This document shows positions 34,919 through 43,970 of a DNA stretch of 64,000 nucleotides, in pieces. Both the position numbers and the translations under genes were made by a program. Every line of letters begins with the position of its first letter. The first letter of the stretch is position 1. The notes beneath the pieces are model-generated. The model saw only the letters and a list, made by a program, of their open reading frames with translations, searched no databases and was not told the origin of the DNA. This stretch comes from Chitinispirillales bacterium ANBcel5 (GTDB lineage Bacteria > Fibrobacterota > Chitinivibrionia > Chitinivibrionales > Chitinispirillaceae), in contig JARUKZ010000022.1 of the NCBI GenBank assembly GCA_029688955.1, positions 1 to 64,000 of the forward strand. Direction: 5' to 3'.

Positions 34919-35605
34919 ATGAAACGTTTAATCTCTCTTTTTAGTATTGCACCTACACTTTTATTGCTAAGCGGATGCTACACGCAGTTTCTACGGACTG
35001 ATTCAACCCATGCACCCCAAACTAAGATGGTCGTGAATTCAGAGGGAGACAGTGTAAAAGTGGTGCGTCAGGTTGATACTATTACCACCACTGACAGAGA
35101 AATATGCGTATGGCAACGAGATATTGCAGGCTATCCAAGACTTCGTTGTTTTAGATCAAACTATACACAAAACTGGCATTTTTATCAGAACCTACCATGG
35201 TGGTACAGAAATAATCCACAGTGGGGAGATTACGATCGGTGTCCTCCATTTTATTACTTTGATTACAGAAGTGGAACCTGCAGATATATCGGTTCAACCC
35301 GGCCTCCGGTAAGAAGAGATGGCGCTGGTGGTTCATCGCCTGAAGAAAAACAACCGTCTGAACTACCACCACCACGATCCCGTACCCCCGGTCTTGAAGG
35401 AGCTGAGTTACCTGCTTCAGATAACAGCTCAACTACCCGCTCCTCTTCTGCATCAACGACTTCAGAGGAAGAATCAGTGCAAACATATCCTAATGTGCCC
35501 AAAAGGCGCTCTGACAGTGCGAGCAGTTCCTCCTCAGAATCTGCTCCGGTGGACACAACTCTTAGTCCTGAACAAATTATGGGTCGCAATCCGAGGAGTT
35601 TCTGA
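34919..35605 (+). CDS. Lipoprotein with Pro/Ser-rich tail, unknown function
   Basis: I start at ATG 34919 (MKRLISLFSI), preceded by TGGAGGAAC; a longer frame begins at 34865. The 228-residue protein has a lipobox LLLLSGCYTQ. The middle holds an aromatic, Cys-containing segment (QNLPWWYRNNPQWGDYDRCP...CRYIG). The last 100 residues are Ser/Pro/Glu-rich and probably disordered. It overlaps the next gene, an outer-membrane barrel, by one base (TGATG). That suggests the two act together in the outer membrane. Confidence 0.75.
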   Translation: MKRLISLFSIAPTLLLLSGCYTQFLRTDSTHAPQTKMVVNSEGDSVKVVRQVDTITTTDREICVWQRDIAGYPRLRCFRSNYTQNWHFYQNLPWWYRNNPQWGDYDRCPPFYYFDYRSGTCRYIGSTRPPVRRDGAGGSSPEEKQPSELPPPRSRTPGLEGAELPASDNSSTTRSSSASTTSEEESVQTYPNVPKRRSDSASSSSSESAPVDTTLSPEQIMGRNPRSF

Positions 35606-36879
35606 TGATTAAAAAAGCGATAGTTTTAGTTATTATTGTAACCAGTTTGTTTTCTCACTCCTATGGCTCAGATAGTTATCCAGTTATGGGTTTAGTTGGA
35701 AGGCATTATGGGGTTGGTTCAAGAGCATTTTCCTTTGCAAATAACTTCACCGCTATTTCCAACGATCTGTCGGCTTTATACTGGAATCCCGCCGCACTAT
35801 CGTTTTTACCAGTGCGGGAATTTCAGATTTCGGTTGATGGTTTCAGGACTTCAGGAGAATTTCAACTCAATAGAAACTCAGTTACAGATTACCATGAACG
35901 AATAAAGCTTACTAATGCAGGTTTGATGGGCGCGCTCCCAACTATACAGGGTGGCTTTACAATGGCTGCTGCTTACCAAAATCCTTTTGTCTTTGATGAT
36001 TTCGCCACCTACAGTGGGGCTTTCAAAAGAGATGGTTTAAATGAAACCACTGACGCCAAGATATCAAGATATGGTGGGCTAAGAATGTGGAGTAGTGGAT
36101 TTGGTGTTCAGGTTGCTCCTAACGTTGGTGCCGGGGTTAGTGTGTCACTAATCAGGGGTAATTACCAAATGAGTGAATCAAGAGAAATGGTGGTTGTGGA
36201 AGATTCAAGCAGTAACTCAATTACGGGAAAAAGAGAAGGTTCCTACCAGGGGTATGATCTAAGAGGTGGATTAATGTATAACTTTGATGATGTGTTTCGC
36301 CTGGGAATGCGCATAGTAATACCGCAGAGAATAAGGTTTGTGGAAAGAGTTAATGAAATTTATCGAGACAATAAAACAAAACAGGATATTCGATATAACT
36401 ATGAAGTCAGAAAGAGACTCCATTCACCATTGTCAGGAGCTATGGGTGCCGCTCTGACTCTACCCTATTTTACCGTTACTACGGAGGGAAGGTTTAAGTT
36501 TCCTTATACGTATATTTTCCCTAATGATGATATTCCTGATGGTAATCAGGCCAGGCGTTTTATTTTCGGAGGAGGAGTAGGGGTAGAGGTACCACTTACT
36601 GTGGTTCCAATTATTTTACGAGGCGGCTATTCCTATGATATGTATGATCTCTATCCGTATGTAGAAGTGGCGCGGGGGGCCTCCAGAAAATGGGAAAGGG
36701 ATGATGTAAAAGTAGAAAGAAATCTTCAGAGCTTTGCGGTTGGAATGAGCCTGGTAACAAAGAATACAGCATTTGAACTGGGGTATGGGTTCCAAACCTG
36801 GGCTTTGGTTTCAAATAGAATACTTGAACAGGATTACAATGATCACCGCCTCACTACCACCTTTAGCGTGAGGTATTAA
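35605..36879 (+). CDS. Outer-membrane protein of the FadL/OmpP1/PorV type
   Basis: A signal peptide of about 23 residues precedes GLVGRHYGVGSRAFSFANNF...ISNDLSALYWNPAALSFL. The GSRA...D.SA.YWNPA motif marks the FadL/OmpP1 and PorV/PorQ barrel families. The rest is beta-rich and ends TTFSVRY, a barrel-type terminal aromatic strand. Length is 424 residues. It may transport hydrophobic compounds or, if PorV-like, shuttle type IX cargo. The sequence alone does not decide. It is coupled to the lipoprotein upstream. Confidence 0.82.
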   Translation: MIKKAIVLVIIVTSLFSHSYGSDSYPVMGLVGRHYGVGSRAFSFANNFTAISNDLSALYWNPAALSFLPVREFQISVDGFRTSGEFQLNRNSVTDYHERIKLTNAGLMGALPTIQGGFTMAAAYQNPFVFDDFATYSGAFKRDGLNETTDAKISRYGGLRMWSSGFGVQVAPNVGAGVSVSLIRGNYQMSESREMVVVEDSSSNSITGKREGSYQGYDLRGGLMYNFDDVFRLGMRIVIPQRIRFVERVNEIYRDNKTKQDIRYNYEVRKRLHSPLSGAMGAALTLPYFTVTTEGRFKFPYTYIFPNDDIPDGNQARRFIFGGGVGVEVPLTVVPIILRGGYSYDMYDLYPYVEVARGASRKWERDDVKVERNLQSFAVGMSLVTKNTAFELGYGFQTWALVSNRILEQDYNDHRLTTTFSVRY

Positions 36880-36888
36880 GGATAATTG

Positions 36889-37347
36889 ATGAAAAAAATC
36901 AAAGCCTATACTGATGGAGCCTGCTCCGGAAATCCGGGGCCAGGGGGTTATGGTGTCATTCTTAAATACAATGGCCACCAAAAAGAACTATCTGCCGGTT
37001 ACAGTAATACTACAAACAACCGTATGGAACTGTTAGGCGTAATTGTTGCTTTAGAGACACTGAAAGAACCGTGTGATGTTACAGTAGTTACCGATTCTCA
37101 GTATATTGTGAATGCGGTTCAGAAAGGGTGGGCACGAAAGTGGCGCTCAATGGGTTGGATGCGAAACAAAAAGGATCCTGCTTTAAACCCTGATTTATGG
37201 GAAAAACTACTGAAGCTTTTAGAAAAGCATAATGTAACGTTTGAATGGGTAAGGGGGCACAATGGACACCCTGAAAATGAACGATGCGATGAGTTGGCTG
37301 TAAAAGCAGCTTCAATGCCCAATCTTAAACCTGATCCCGGGAGGTGA
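36889..37347 (+). CDS. rnhA: Ribonuclease HI
   Basis: RNase HI removes the RNA strand of RNA-DNA hybrids. The DEDD catalytic residues can be seen in [31 protein letters not shown] and the ending [16 protein letters not shown] basic protrusion (KKWR-type, here [15 protein letters not shown]) is present, as in the bacterial enzyme. I use ATG 36889 instead of the TTG one codon earlier. Length is 152 residues. AAGGA stands upstream. It precedes gloB by a few bases. Confidence 0.95.
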   Translation: MKKIKAYTDGACSGNPGPGGYGVILKYNGHQKELSAGYSNTTNNRMELLGVIVALETLKEPCDVTVVTDSQYIVNAVQKGWARKWRSMGWMRNKKDPALNPDLWEKLLKLLEKHNVTFEWVRGHNGHPENERCDELAVKAASMPNLKPDPGR

Positions 37348-37353
37348 TCTGAA

Positions 37354-38109
37354 GTGAAGAGGGTCAAAGTAGTGCCGTTACTTGTTCCCCCAGATAATTA
37401 TACCTACCTGCTTGTTTGTGAAAAACGAGCGTTAGCGATAGATGTAACCAATGCACAGGCTCTACTTTCTTTAATAGAAAATCAGGGTGTTACACTAGAT
37501 TACATTCTAAGCACTCATCACCATAGCGATCACACCCTGGGAAATGTAGAGGTGAAGAAAGCTACTGGGTGTAAAATTCTGGGATTAGATGAAAGAATAC
37601 CGGGAATAAGTAAGGTGTTAAGTGATGGCGAAGTGGTACAATTTTGTTCAGAAGAAATAAGGACGCTTCATGTACCCGGTCACACAAAACACCAGGCTGC
37701 TTTTTATCTGCCATCACAAGGGCAACTTTTTACAGGTGATACTCTTTTTGGAGCTGGCTGTGGGAGATTATTTGAATGTGGTCCCGAAAAGATGTACTCA
37801 TCACTCCTTATGCTCTCTAAACTCCCGGAAGAAACAAGTGTGTATTTCGGACATGAATACACAAAGGAAAATCTCGATTTTGCTTCTGCTATCGAACCGC
37901 AAAACCCCGATATCGTTAAGCGCCTTTTGGTTGAAAACGATCGCTTATCAGCTAATAAATACACCACACCTTCGACTATAGCGCTGGAAAAAAGCACCAA
38001 CCCGTTTCTTAGATGTAATGAACAGTCTGTTCGTAGAGAGTTAGATATGGTGGGGAGATCACCAGTGGCGGTATTTACAGAACTTAGAAAGCGTAAGGAC
38101 AAGTGGTAA
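37354..38109 (+). CDS. gloB: Hydroxyacylglutathione hydrolase-type metallo-beta-lactamase (glyoxalase II)
   Basis: The enzyme would hydrolyse S-lactoylglutathione. The metal motif STHHHSDHTLGN, then VPGHTKH, FTGDTLFGAGCGRLFE, and FGHEYTKENLDFA, match GloB well. The C-terminal HAGH domain is present, with NPFLRCNEQSVRREL. Length of 251 residues is typical. The start is GTG, with GGGAGGTGAT before it. Whether this organism makes glutathione is unknown, so the thiol could differ. Confidence 0.9.
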   Translation: MKRVKVVPLLVPPDNYTYLLVCEKRALAIDVTNAQALLSLIENQGVTLDYILSTHHHSDHTLGNVEVKKATGCKILGLDERIPGISKVLSDGEVVQFCSEEIRTLHVPGHTKHQAAFYLPSQGQLFTGDTLFGAGCGRLFECGPEKMYSSLLMLSKLPEETSVYFGHEYTKENLDFASAIEPQNPDIVKRLLVENDRLSANKYTTPSTIALEKSTNPFLRCNEQSVRRELDMVGRSPVAVFTELRKRKDKW

Positions 38110-38183
38110 ATGGGGTAGGGAGGTGAAATCTGATTACACCTGTACCGAAACCCGTTTATCCCCACGATGAATACAATGTGCTT

Positions 38184-38202
38184 ATATCAGCGTTGATATT
38201 TT
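38184..38202 (+). terminator. Weak hairpin between convergent gloB and ispA
   Basis: ATATCA-gcgt-TGATAT is followed by TTTT. The stem has only 6 AT-rich pairs, so termination is uncertain, but the place between two converging genes fits. Confidence 0.35.
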
Positions 38203-38217
38203 AATCAATAGAAAGTA

Positions 38218-39090
38218 TTAAGAAATTCTCACTCTTATATATTCAGCAAGCTCTCTTAAGATAATCCCTTTTTCACCGAGAAACTCGATTTCATTCCACG
38301 CGTCTTCGATTAATTTTTTGGCATACACTTTTGACTGTTCTAAGCCCCATACTGCAGGGAAAGTGGCTTTTCCTCTCTCTTTATCGCTTCCGGCGTCTTT
38401 CCCCAGTTGCTCGGTGGTGCTTTCTACATCAAGTATATCATCGACTACCTGGAACGCCAGACCTACTGAATTCCCATACGAGGTTAGTTTTTCGAGTGTA
38501 TGGTTAGAGGCTCCGGCAAGAATTGCCCCCACCCGAACAGATGCTTTAATTAAAGCAGCAGTTTTATTATTGTGAATGTATTCTACTATGTCTTTGGTGA
38601 CTGTTTTTCCTTCAGATTCAATATCTACAACCTGGCCACCGATCATTCCTCTGGTACCAAGCGCCTTTGCAATCTCCTGAATAATTTCAATTTTTCCAGT
38701 TGTTGCTAGCACTTCAAAAGCAAGAATGCAAAGGGCATCTCCGCCCAGCACCGCAGTAGCTTCATCAAAAGCTTTGTGTGCTGTTGGTTTTCCTCTTCTG
38801 AAATCATCATCATCCATACAAGGAAGATCATCGTGAATCAGGGAAAAGGTATGAAGCATCTCGATGGCAGCTGCAGCTTTGAGCACATTTTCATCACCAA
38901 AACTTCCACCAGAGGCTTCGTGCGCAGCGATCACCAGGCAAGGGCGAACCCTTTTCCCGCCGGCAAAACTGCTGTAACGCATGAGTTTGTGTATGGAAGT
39001 AGGATACATATCCTCTGGTGGGAGAATCCTCTGGAGAGTAAAATCGGTTGCTTCACATGCTTTTTTGATATACTTTTTTAGCTCATCCAT
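38218..39090 (-). CDS. ispA: Polyprenyl diphosphate synthase (farnesyl/geranylgeranyl type)
   Basis: Both aspartate-rich motifs are clear: DDLPCMDDDDFRRGKPTAH and AFQVVDDILDVESTTEQLGK. The short-chain pattern and the size of 290 residues fit IspA-like farnesyl diphosphate synthase. The residues before the first motif (MLHTFSLIHDD) do not exclude a geranylgeranyl product. ATG 39090 is used; GGGAGAAG lies upstream. It overlaps xseB by 8 bases, and the xseA-xseB-ispA order is common. Confidence 0.92.
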   Translation of the reverse strand: MDELKKYIKKACEATDFTLQRILPPEDMYPTSIHKLMRYSSFAGGKRVRPCLVIAAHEASGGSFGDENVLKAAAAIEMLHTFSLIHDDLPCMDDDDFRRGKPTAHKAFDEATAVLGGDALCILAFEVLATTGKIEIIQEIAKALGTRGMIGGQVVDIESEGKTVTKDIVEYIHNNKTAALIKASVRVGAILAGASNHTLEKLTSYGNSVGLAFQVVDDILDVESTTEQLGKDAGSDKERGKATFPAVWGLEQSKVYAKKLIEDAWNEIEFLGEKGIILRELAEYIRVRIS

Positions 39091-39358
39091 CAACTTCTTC
39101 TCCCTCGATAAAAGATTGTAGCGTTACCCCTGATACCTTGGTAACCCATTTACCATTTTCATCCTTTAACAGCTCCTTTAGTTTGCCCTGAGCATTTTTC
39201 AGGTGGCTGTCACAATGACGCATAAGGCTTATCCCGTTTTCAAAGTGTTCCAGAGCCTTATCAAGTGTTAGATCTTCTCTCTCAAGTTGCTCAATAACAC
39301 TTTCCAATTCACAAAGTGCTTCTTCAAAACTTCTATTTATCTTATTTTTTTCTTTCAT
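39083..39358 (-). CDS. xseB: Exodeoxyribonuclease VII small subunit
   Basis: XseB wraps around XseA in exonuclease VII. The 91-residue protein has the family signature SFEEALCELESVIEQLERED and LDKALEHFENGISLMRHC. A Lys/Leu-rich tail follows. It lies between xseA and ispA and overlaps ispA. Confidence 0.94.
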   Translation of the reverse strand: MKEKNKINRSFEEALCELESVIEQLEREDLTLDKALEHFENGISLMRHCDSHLKNAQGKLKELLKDENGKWVTKVSGVTLQSFIEGEEVDG

Positions 39359-39413
39359 ATACTAAAATTCCTGAAAATCGTCTAACATTTATATCCAAAA
39401 ATTAATAATTCAC

Positions 39414-40679
39414 TTAAGAATTGTCAAAATTCTGAGCGTTGCTTATGTTACGATTTGAGCTTAGTTTTTCAATTTTTGCTTGTGCTGTACCATCCATAAA
39501 TGTAATAGATACATTTTCGTTTTCCTTAAGCTCTTTGCAGCTGCGAATCGATTTACCCTTTTGATTGCGGGTAACACTGTATCCACGTTCTAAAACAGAA
39601 AGAGGGCTGAGTGAATGCAGTTTTGAACCTGCAGTACTTAATCTCAAAGAAAAATCTCTCATACAGCTTTTTATTGCTTTATGGTAACGTCCTTCTGCGT
39701 CATCAAGGCTCTGTCGGGAATCTTCGAGAATGCGAAATGGTTTAGATAGAGCCGAAGAGCAAATCGCCCGGTTATAGCGCTGAGTATTTTGCGAATAAAA
39801 TTTTGCAAAGTTATTGATCAGGCGCTTGGAACAGGCTCTAAAATATCGCTCATTCTCCTGATTATCAGCTACAGCATGCTCTGCTGCTGCTGAAGGGGTA
39901 GGGGCTCTCATATCTGCTACGAAATCACAAATGGTAAAATCGATTTCATGACCTACCGCAGAGATGACAGGGATTTTCGATTCAAATACAGCTCTTGCAA
40001 CGTTTTCATCGTTAAAAGCGCTAAGGTCTTCTGCTGAGCCGCCCCCTCTACCAACAATTATGCAATCTACCTGATTATACTCATTCATGTTTTTAATTGC
40101 TTCTGTGATTTCAAAGGGAGCACTCATACCCTGAACACTTACATTCAAAAGAACAATGTCGGTTTGAGGTGCACGATGCGATACGACTCTCACTATATCC
40201 TGTAGGGCGGCACCTTTTTTACTTGTAATAATACCAAGGGTTTTAACGGTATCAGGGAGTGACTTTTTATGCTTCTGATCGAAAAACCCTTCCTTTTTAA
40301 GCTTCTGTTTGAGTTTTTCAAAAGCAATGCTTTGTTTTCCCTGTCCCACCTGCACCATTTTGTGGATGTCAAGTTGGTAGTATCCGCCCCGTTGAAAAAC
40401 TTTAATGGAAGCTATTACCACTACCGCCATTCCGTCTTCAGGGGTGAAGGGGAGTTTAGCAGCATTGGAACGCCATATAACAGCTGGTATCTGGCTCTGC
40501 TCGTCTGTGAGGCGAAGGTAACAATGCCCACTGGAAGCTGCTTTCCAGTTACTTATCTCACCCTCTGCCCACACCAGATTATTGCCCCCTTCAATGATAG
40601 AAGCGATGGTACTGTTTATTTCAGTTATGGTGTAGGGTTGTTCTAACTCAGAAGGTGGGAAAAAGGAATTAAAAATCAT
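39414..40679 (-). CDS. xseA: Exodeoxyribonuclease VII large subunit
   Basis: XseA degrades single-stranded DNA processively. The N-terminal OB fold shows YTITEINSTIASIIEGG and VWAEGEISNWK...SGHCYLRLTDE. The catalytic region contains IIVGRGGGSAEDLSAFNDE, ISAVGHEIDFTICDFVADMR and APTPSAAAE. A coiled-coil stretch and a short C-terminus follow. Length is 421 residues. Its ATG overlaps the ymdB stop. Confidence 0.95.
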   Translation of the reverse strand: MIFNSFFPPSELEQPYTITEINSTIASIIEGGNNLVWAEGEISNWKAASSGHCYLRLTDEQSQIPAVIWRSNAAKLPFTPEDGMAVVVIASIKVFQRGGYYQLDIHKMVQVGQGKQSIAFEKLKQKLKKEGFFDQKHKKSLPDTVKTLGIITSKKGAALQDIVRVVSHRAPQTDIVLLNVSVQGMSAPFEITEAIKNMNEYNQVDCIIVGRGGGSAEDLSAFNDENVARAVFESKIPVISAVGHEIDFTICDFVADMRAPTPSAAAEHAVADNQENERYFRACSKRLINNFAKFYSQNTQRYNRAICSSALSKPFRILEDSRQSLDDAEGRYHKAIKSCMRDFSLRLSTAGSKLHSLSPLSVLERGYSVTRNQKGKSIRSCKELKENENVSITFMDGTAQAKIEKLSSNRNISNAQNFDNS

Positions 40680-41467
40680 GGTAATGAAAGCCGTTCAAAA
40701 ATCCGTGAAATAGAGAGTGCTTTTCCGGTGTCATCATCTGCATCAATGATTACACCATTAATCATAGGTGAACTATTTGATGGTTCGAAACGTGCGTAAG
40801 TTTGAAGCAAAAAGCGTTTTATTACACCCTCTGGTTTCATTCCAATACAGGAATTTTCCGGTCCAGTCATTCCTACATCAGTAATAAAGGCTGTACCACC
40901 AGGAAGTATATGTTCATCAGCAGTTTGCACATGAGTATGTGTGCCAACAACAGCAGTAGCAAGTCCGTCAACATGCCAGGCAAGGGCTATTTTTTCGCTG
41001 GATGCTTCAGCATGAAAGTCAACAAATATTATTGGAGTAGTTTCACGTAACTCTTTTATTGCTGCTTTACCCATACGAAAAGGACAATCAAGAGTTTCAT
41101 GGAAAAATGTTCTACCCTGAAGATTAACCACACCAATACTTCTGCCATCCTCAAGGGTAAAAAGTGTCGTTCCCTTGCCTATATTACCCGGAGGGTAATT
41201 GTGCGGTCTTAGAATAGCAGGGTGATCCATGAATATTTTGTCGTTATCGGGTATTGCAAAAGAGTGATTGCCGCCAGTGATAACGTGTACCCCATATTTT
41301 CTGAGTTTTTTAAAAAGATTTGCTGTTATGCCTCTGCCACCGGCGGCATTTTCGCCATTGGCAATACATACATCAACACTGTTGTCATCAATAAGTGAGG
41401 AGAGCCTTTCTGCAAGTGCTCTCCTGCCTGGGTTTCCAAAGATGTCGCCGATAAAGAGGATTCTCAT
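40676..41467 (-). CDS. ymdB: YmdB-family metallophosphoesterase
   Basis: YmdB of Bacillus hydrolyses 2',3'-cyclic nucleotides and affects biofilm and sporulation. The 263-residue protein has the metal motifs GDIFGNPGRRAL, ANGENAAGG, TGGNHSF, DFHAEASSEK and VVGTHTHVQTADE. The TDVGMTGPENSCIGM segment is characteristic of the family. It lies 5 bases after rny, the same neighbour as in Bacillus. Confidence 0.92.
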   Translation of the reverse strand: MRILFIGDIFGNPGRRALAERLSSLIDDNSVDVCIANGENAAGGRGITANLFKKLRKYGVHVITGGNHSFAIPDNDKIFMDHPAILRPHNYPPGNIGKGTTLFTLEDGRSIGVVNLQGRTFFHETLDCPFRMGKAAIKELRETTPIIFVDFHAEASSEKIALAWHVDGLATAVVGTHTHVQTADEHILPGGTAFITDVGMTGPENSCIGMKPEGVIKRFLLQTYARFEPSNSSPMINGVIIDADDDTGKALSISRIFERLSLP

Positions 41468-41472
41468 AATTA

Positions 41473-43050
41473 TTATTTAGCGTATTCTGTGTATCTGCTT
41501 TCGCGAATGATTGTGACCTTAATTTGTCCCGGATATTCCATTTCTTCCTGAATTTTCTGTGAAACCTGACCAGCAAGTTCCTCTGCCTGCGCGTCATCAA
41601 TTTGCTCCGGTTCCACCATCACTCTGATTTCGCGTCCAGCCTGAATAACAAAAGCTTTTTGAACACCGCGAAAGGAGTCTGCAATCTCCTCAAGTTTTGT
41701 GAGGCGGTTAATGTAGTTTGAGAGAGTTTCACGGCGCACGCCTGGACGGGTGCTTGAGATTGTATCTGCGGCTTGAATCAAAATAGGATACATGGAGATA
41801 GGGGGGACATCTTCATGATGCGCAGCAATTGCATTTGCAATAATTTCGTTTTCACCGTTTTTATTTGCTAATTCGGCTCCCAGCTCTGAGTGGGTACCTT
41901 CGGTTTCTCTGTCAATCGACTTTCCTATATCATGAAGTAATCCTGCCCGTATGGCTGTTTTGGAATCGAGTCCAAGCTCCGAGGCCATGAGACCGGCAAG
42001 GATAGCGACTTCTTTACTATGTTGAAGGACATTTTGACCATAGGAAGTACGGTATCTGAGCCTTCCCAGCAGATCAACCATTTTTGGTTTTAACCCATGA
42101 ACATCAAGTTCAAAGATCACTTCTTCTGCTTCTTCTTTCATCATCTTTTCAAGCTCCCGTTCGCTTTTCTTAATTAATTCTTCAATGCGTCCGGGATGGA
42201 TACGTCCATCGGTAATAAGTTTTTCAAGAGCCAGTCTGGCAATCTCTCGCTTTATTGGATCGAAACCGGAAAGGATTACAGCTTCTGGTGTGTCGTCTAC
42301 TATAACATCGATACCGGTAGCTTCTTCAAAGGAGCGGATATTTCTACCCTCACGCCCGATAATACGGCCCTTCATTTCATCACTGGGCAAATGTACCACC
42401 GAAACGGTGGATTCAACCGTTGTATCAGCAGCACAGCGTTGTATAGAATGAATAATGATCTCTTTTGCTTCACGTTCTGCTTCAGATTTTGCCTGGTCTT
42501 TTATCTCCTTAATCATCTGAGCGCATTCATAGCGAACCTGACCTTCAAGGTTTTCAAGCAGAAGTTTCTTCGCATCCTCTTGAGTCATGTGAGAGATTTT
42601 TTCTAACTTATCGTTTTGAAGCGCAATCAGGCGTGAGAGCTCATTATCTTTGGTTCTGAGTGTCTTTTCCTTTGAATTGAGAAAGTTTTCACGGGCAGTG
42701 AATTCAGTTTCCCTTTTCCCTAGAAGCTCTTCCCGACGCTTTAGATCAAGATCCCCCTCCTTAAGCCTTTGCTGTTCCTGACGAATCGATTCGCGAGTTC
42801 TGTTTGCTTCCTTTTCAAACTCTGATTTAGCCTTAAACCACTCATCTTTTGCTTCTAAAATTGCAGTCTTTTTCTTTAACTCTGCCTCATTTTTCGCTTC
42901 TTTGATTATCCTGTCGGCATCTTTGCGTATCTGCTCCTCATGGCTTGCCTGATATTTTTTATCGGCAACTGTACGCCAGAAAAAGCCACCGATAAAGCCA
43001 AGTGGTAAGGCTATAACTACGGTAACTATTATGATAATGGACAAATCCAT
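41473..43050 (-). CDS. rny: Ribonuclease Y
   Basis: RNase Y is a membrane-anchored endoribonuclease that starts mRNA decay. One membrane helix at about 3-25 (IIIIVTVVIALPLGFIGGFF) is followed by a long coiled coil at about 30-190. A KH domain follows (VHLPSDEMKGRIIGREGRNI). The HD domain has LLHDIGKSID and IAAHHEDVPP. Length is 525 residues, normal. AGGAGGG stands before the ATG. RNase Y is common in Firmicutes and several didermic phyla. Confidence 0.95.
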   Translation of the reverse strand: MDLSIIIIVTVVIALPLGFIGGFFWRTVADKKYQASHEEQIRKDADRIIKEAKNEAELKKKTAILEAKDEWFKAKSEFEKEANRTRESIRQEQQRLKEGDLDLKRREELLGKRETEFTARENFLNSKEKTLRTKDNELSRLIALQNDKLEKISHMTQEDAKKLLLENLEGQVRYECAQMIKEIKDQAKSEAEREAKEIIIHSIQRCAADTTVESTVSVVHLPSDEMKGRIIGREGRNIRSFEEATGIDVIVDDTPEAVILSGFDPIKREIARLALEKLITDGRIHPGRIEELIKKSERELEKMMKEEAEEVIFELDVHGLKPKMVDLLGRLRYRTSYGQNVLQHSKEVAILAGLMASELGLDSKTAIRAGLLHDIGKSIDRETEGTHSELGAELANKNGENEIIANAIAAHHEDVPPISMYPILIQAADTISSTRPGVRRETLSNYINRLTKLEEIADSFRGVQKAFVIQAGREIRVMVEPEQIDDAQAEELAGQVSQKIQEEMEYPGQIKVTIIRESRYTEYAK

Positions 43051-43205
43051 CTAACCCTCCTGAATGTATGTGAATATATGTATACAGTTCAGCTCTTAGC
43101 CGAAACTGGTTTTCGATTTCCGTAAACATGTATAATGAGTAATAAAGGCTTTTAGAAAAGCTGGAAGGGAATTAAAGATGTGAACAAATCAGGAATGATA
43201 CTTCT

Positions 43206-43496
43206 TTAAGTTTCTAAAATTGATTCGATTCGGCGATTTAAAGTCGCCACCTTCTCCTCATACTCTCTTAATTTTTGAAGATCTTCCTCATGTTTGGCTT
43301 TGCTTTCAAACAGTTCTCCGGCAATGTTTAATGCTGAAAGAACGGTTAATTTTATATTATCCCTTGAAGCATTGCTGTTATGAAGCTCTGCTATTTTGGA
43401 ATCAACATATTTAGCTACCTGTATGGTAGTTTCTGTGTCCACATCCCCTTTAATGGAGTACTCGACGCCTGAAATCGTAACACGCACACTTTTCAT
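43206..43496 (-). CDS. zapA: Cell division protein ZapA
   Basis: ZapA cross-links FtsZ filaments. I use ATG 43496 (MKSVRVTISGVEYSIKGDVD), with GGAGGAG 11 bases upstream; longer frames start with TTG or GTG. The conserved N-terminal beta domain is followed by VAKYVDSKIAELH and a coiled-coil tail (EEKVATLNRRIESIL). Length is 96 residues. The coiled-coil gene just upstream is its likely partner. Confidence 0.85.
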   Translation of the reverse strand: MKSVRVTISGVEYSIKGDVDTETTIQVAKYVDSKIAELHNSNASRDNIKLTVLSALNIAGELFESKAKHEEDLQKLREYEEKVATLNRRIESILET

Positions 43497-43532
43497 CGAG
43501 CCCACACTCTCCTCCAACCTATCCGGAAACCT

Positions 43533-43796
43533 TTACTGAACCGTTTCCAGCTTAGATAACAACCCCTGTATTCGTTCTGCCGCAGCATTAATTTTTTCTC
43601 TTTGCCCATTAGCATCGCTGCGAAGATTTTCAAGTTGTTCACTGAGTTCAAGATTTTCGTCCTCAAGCTCGGTGATTCTACTCTTTGATTGTTCACACTG
43701 CTGATTAAGACGGACTATCTCTTCACGGGATTCGGAGAGCTTTCCGATAAGTTCCTCAATTTTATTTTCCAGATCTGATAAAAATTCAATAGACAA
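43533..43796 (-). CDS. ZapB-like coiled-coil protein
   Basis: The 87-residue protein is predicted from its heptads to be one long coiled coil: LENKIEELIGKLSESREEIV, LEDENLELSEQLENLRSD. Such proteins directly upstream of zapA are known as ZapB or ZapB-like in other bacteria and join ZapA at the division ring. The name is therefore inferred from fold and neighbour; sequence conservation in these short coils is low. Confidence 0.65.
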   Translation of the reverse strand: MSIEFLSDLENKIEELIGKLSESREEIVRLNQQCEQSKSRITELEDENLELSEQLENLRSDANGQREKINAAAERIQGLLSKLETVQ

Positions 43797-43970
43797 AAGT
43801 GCTCCTTTTTTGGAATCTATAAAAATCTATATAAAAAGTAATTACATTCTTCTCTTTTTCGCTGCTAAGAGATTGTATTATTAATATATACTAAGCGGTA
43901 CACCTAATACAATGCACCTCACTTATTTTGCTCTTTTTTTTACAATTATAGTATTAAGGCAGCACAAAAA

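Noticed and set aside
43051..43205. 6S RNA gene downstream of zapA
   Set aside because: The place is typical for 6S RNA in other bacteria, but the 155 bases show no long bulged hairpin that I could fold.
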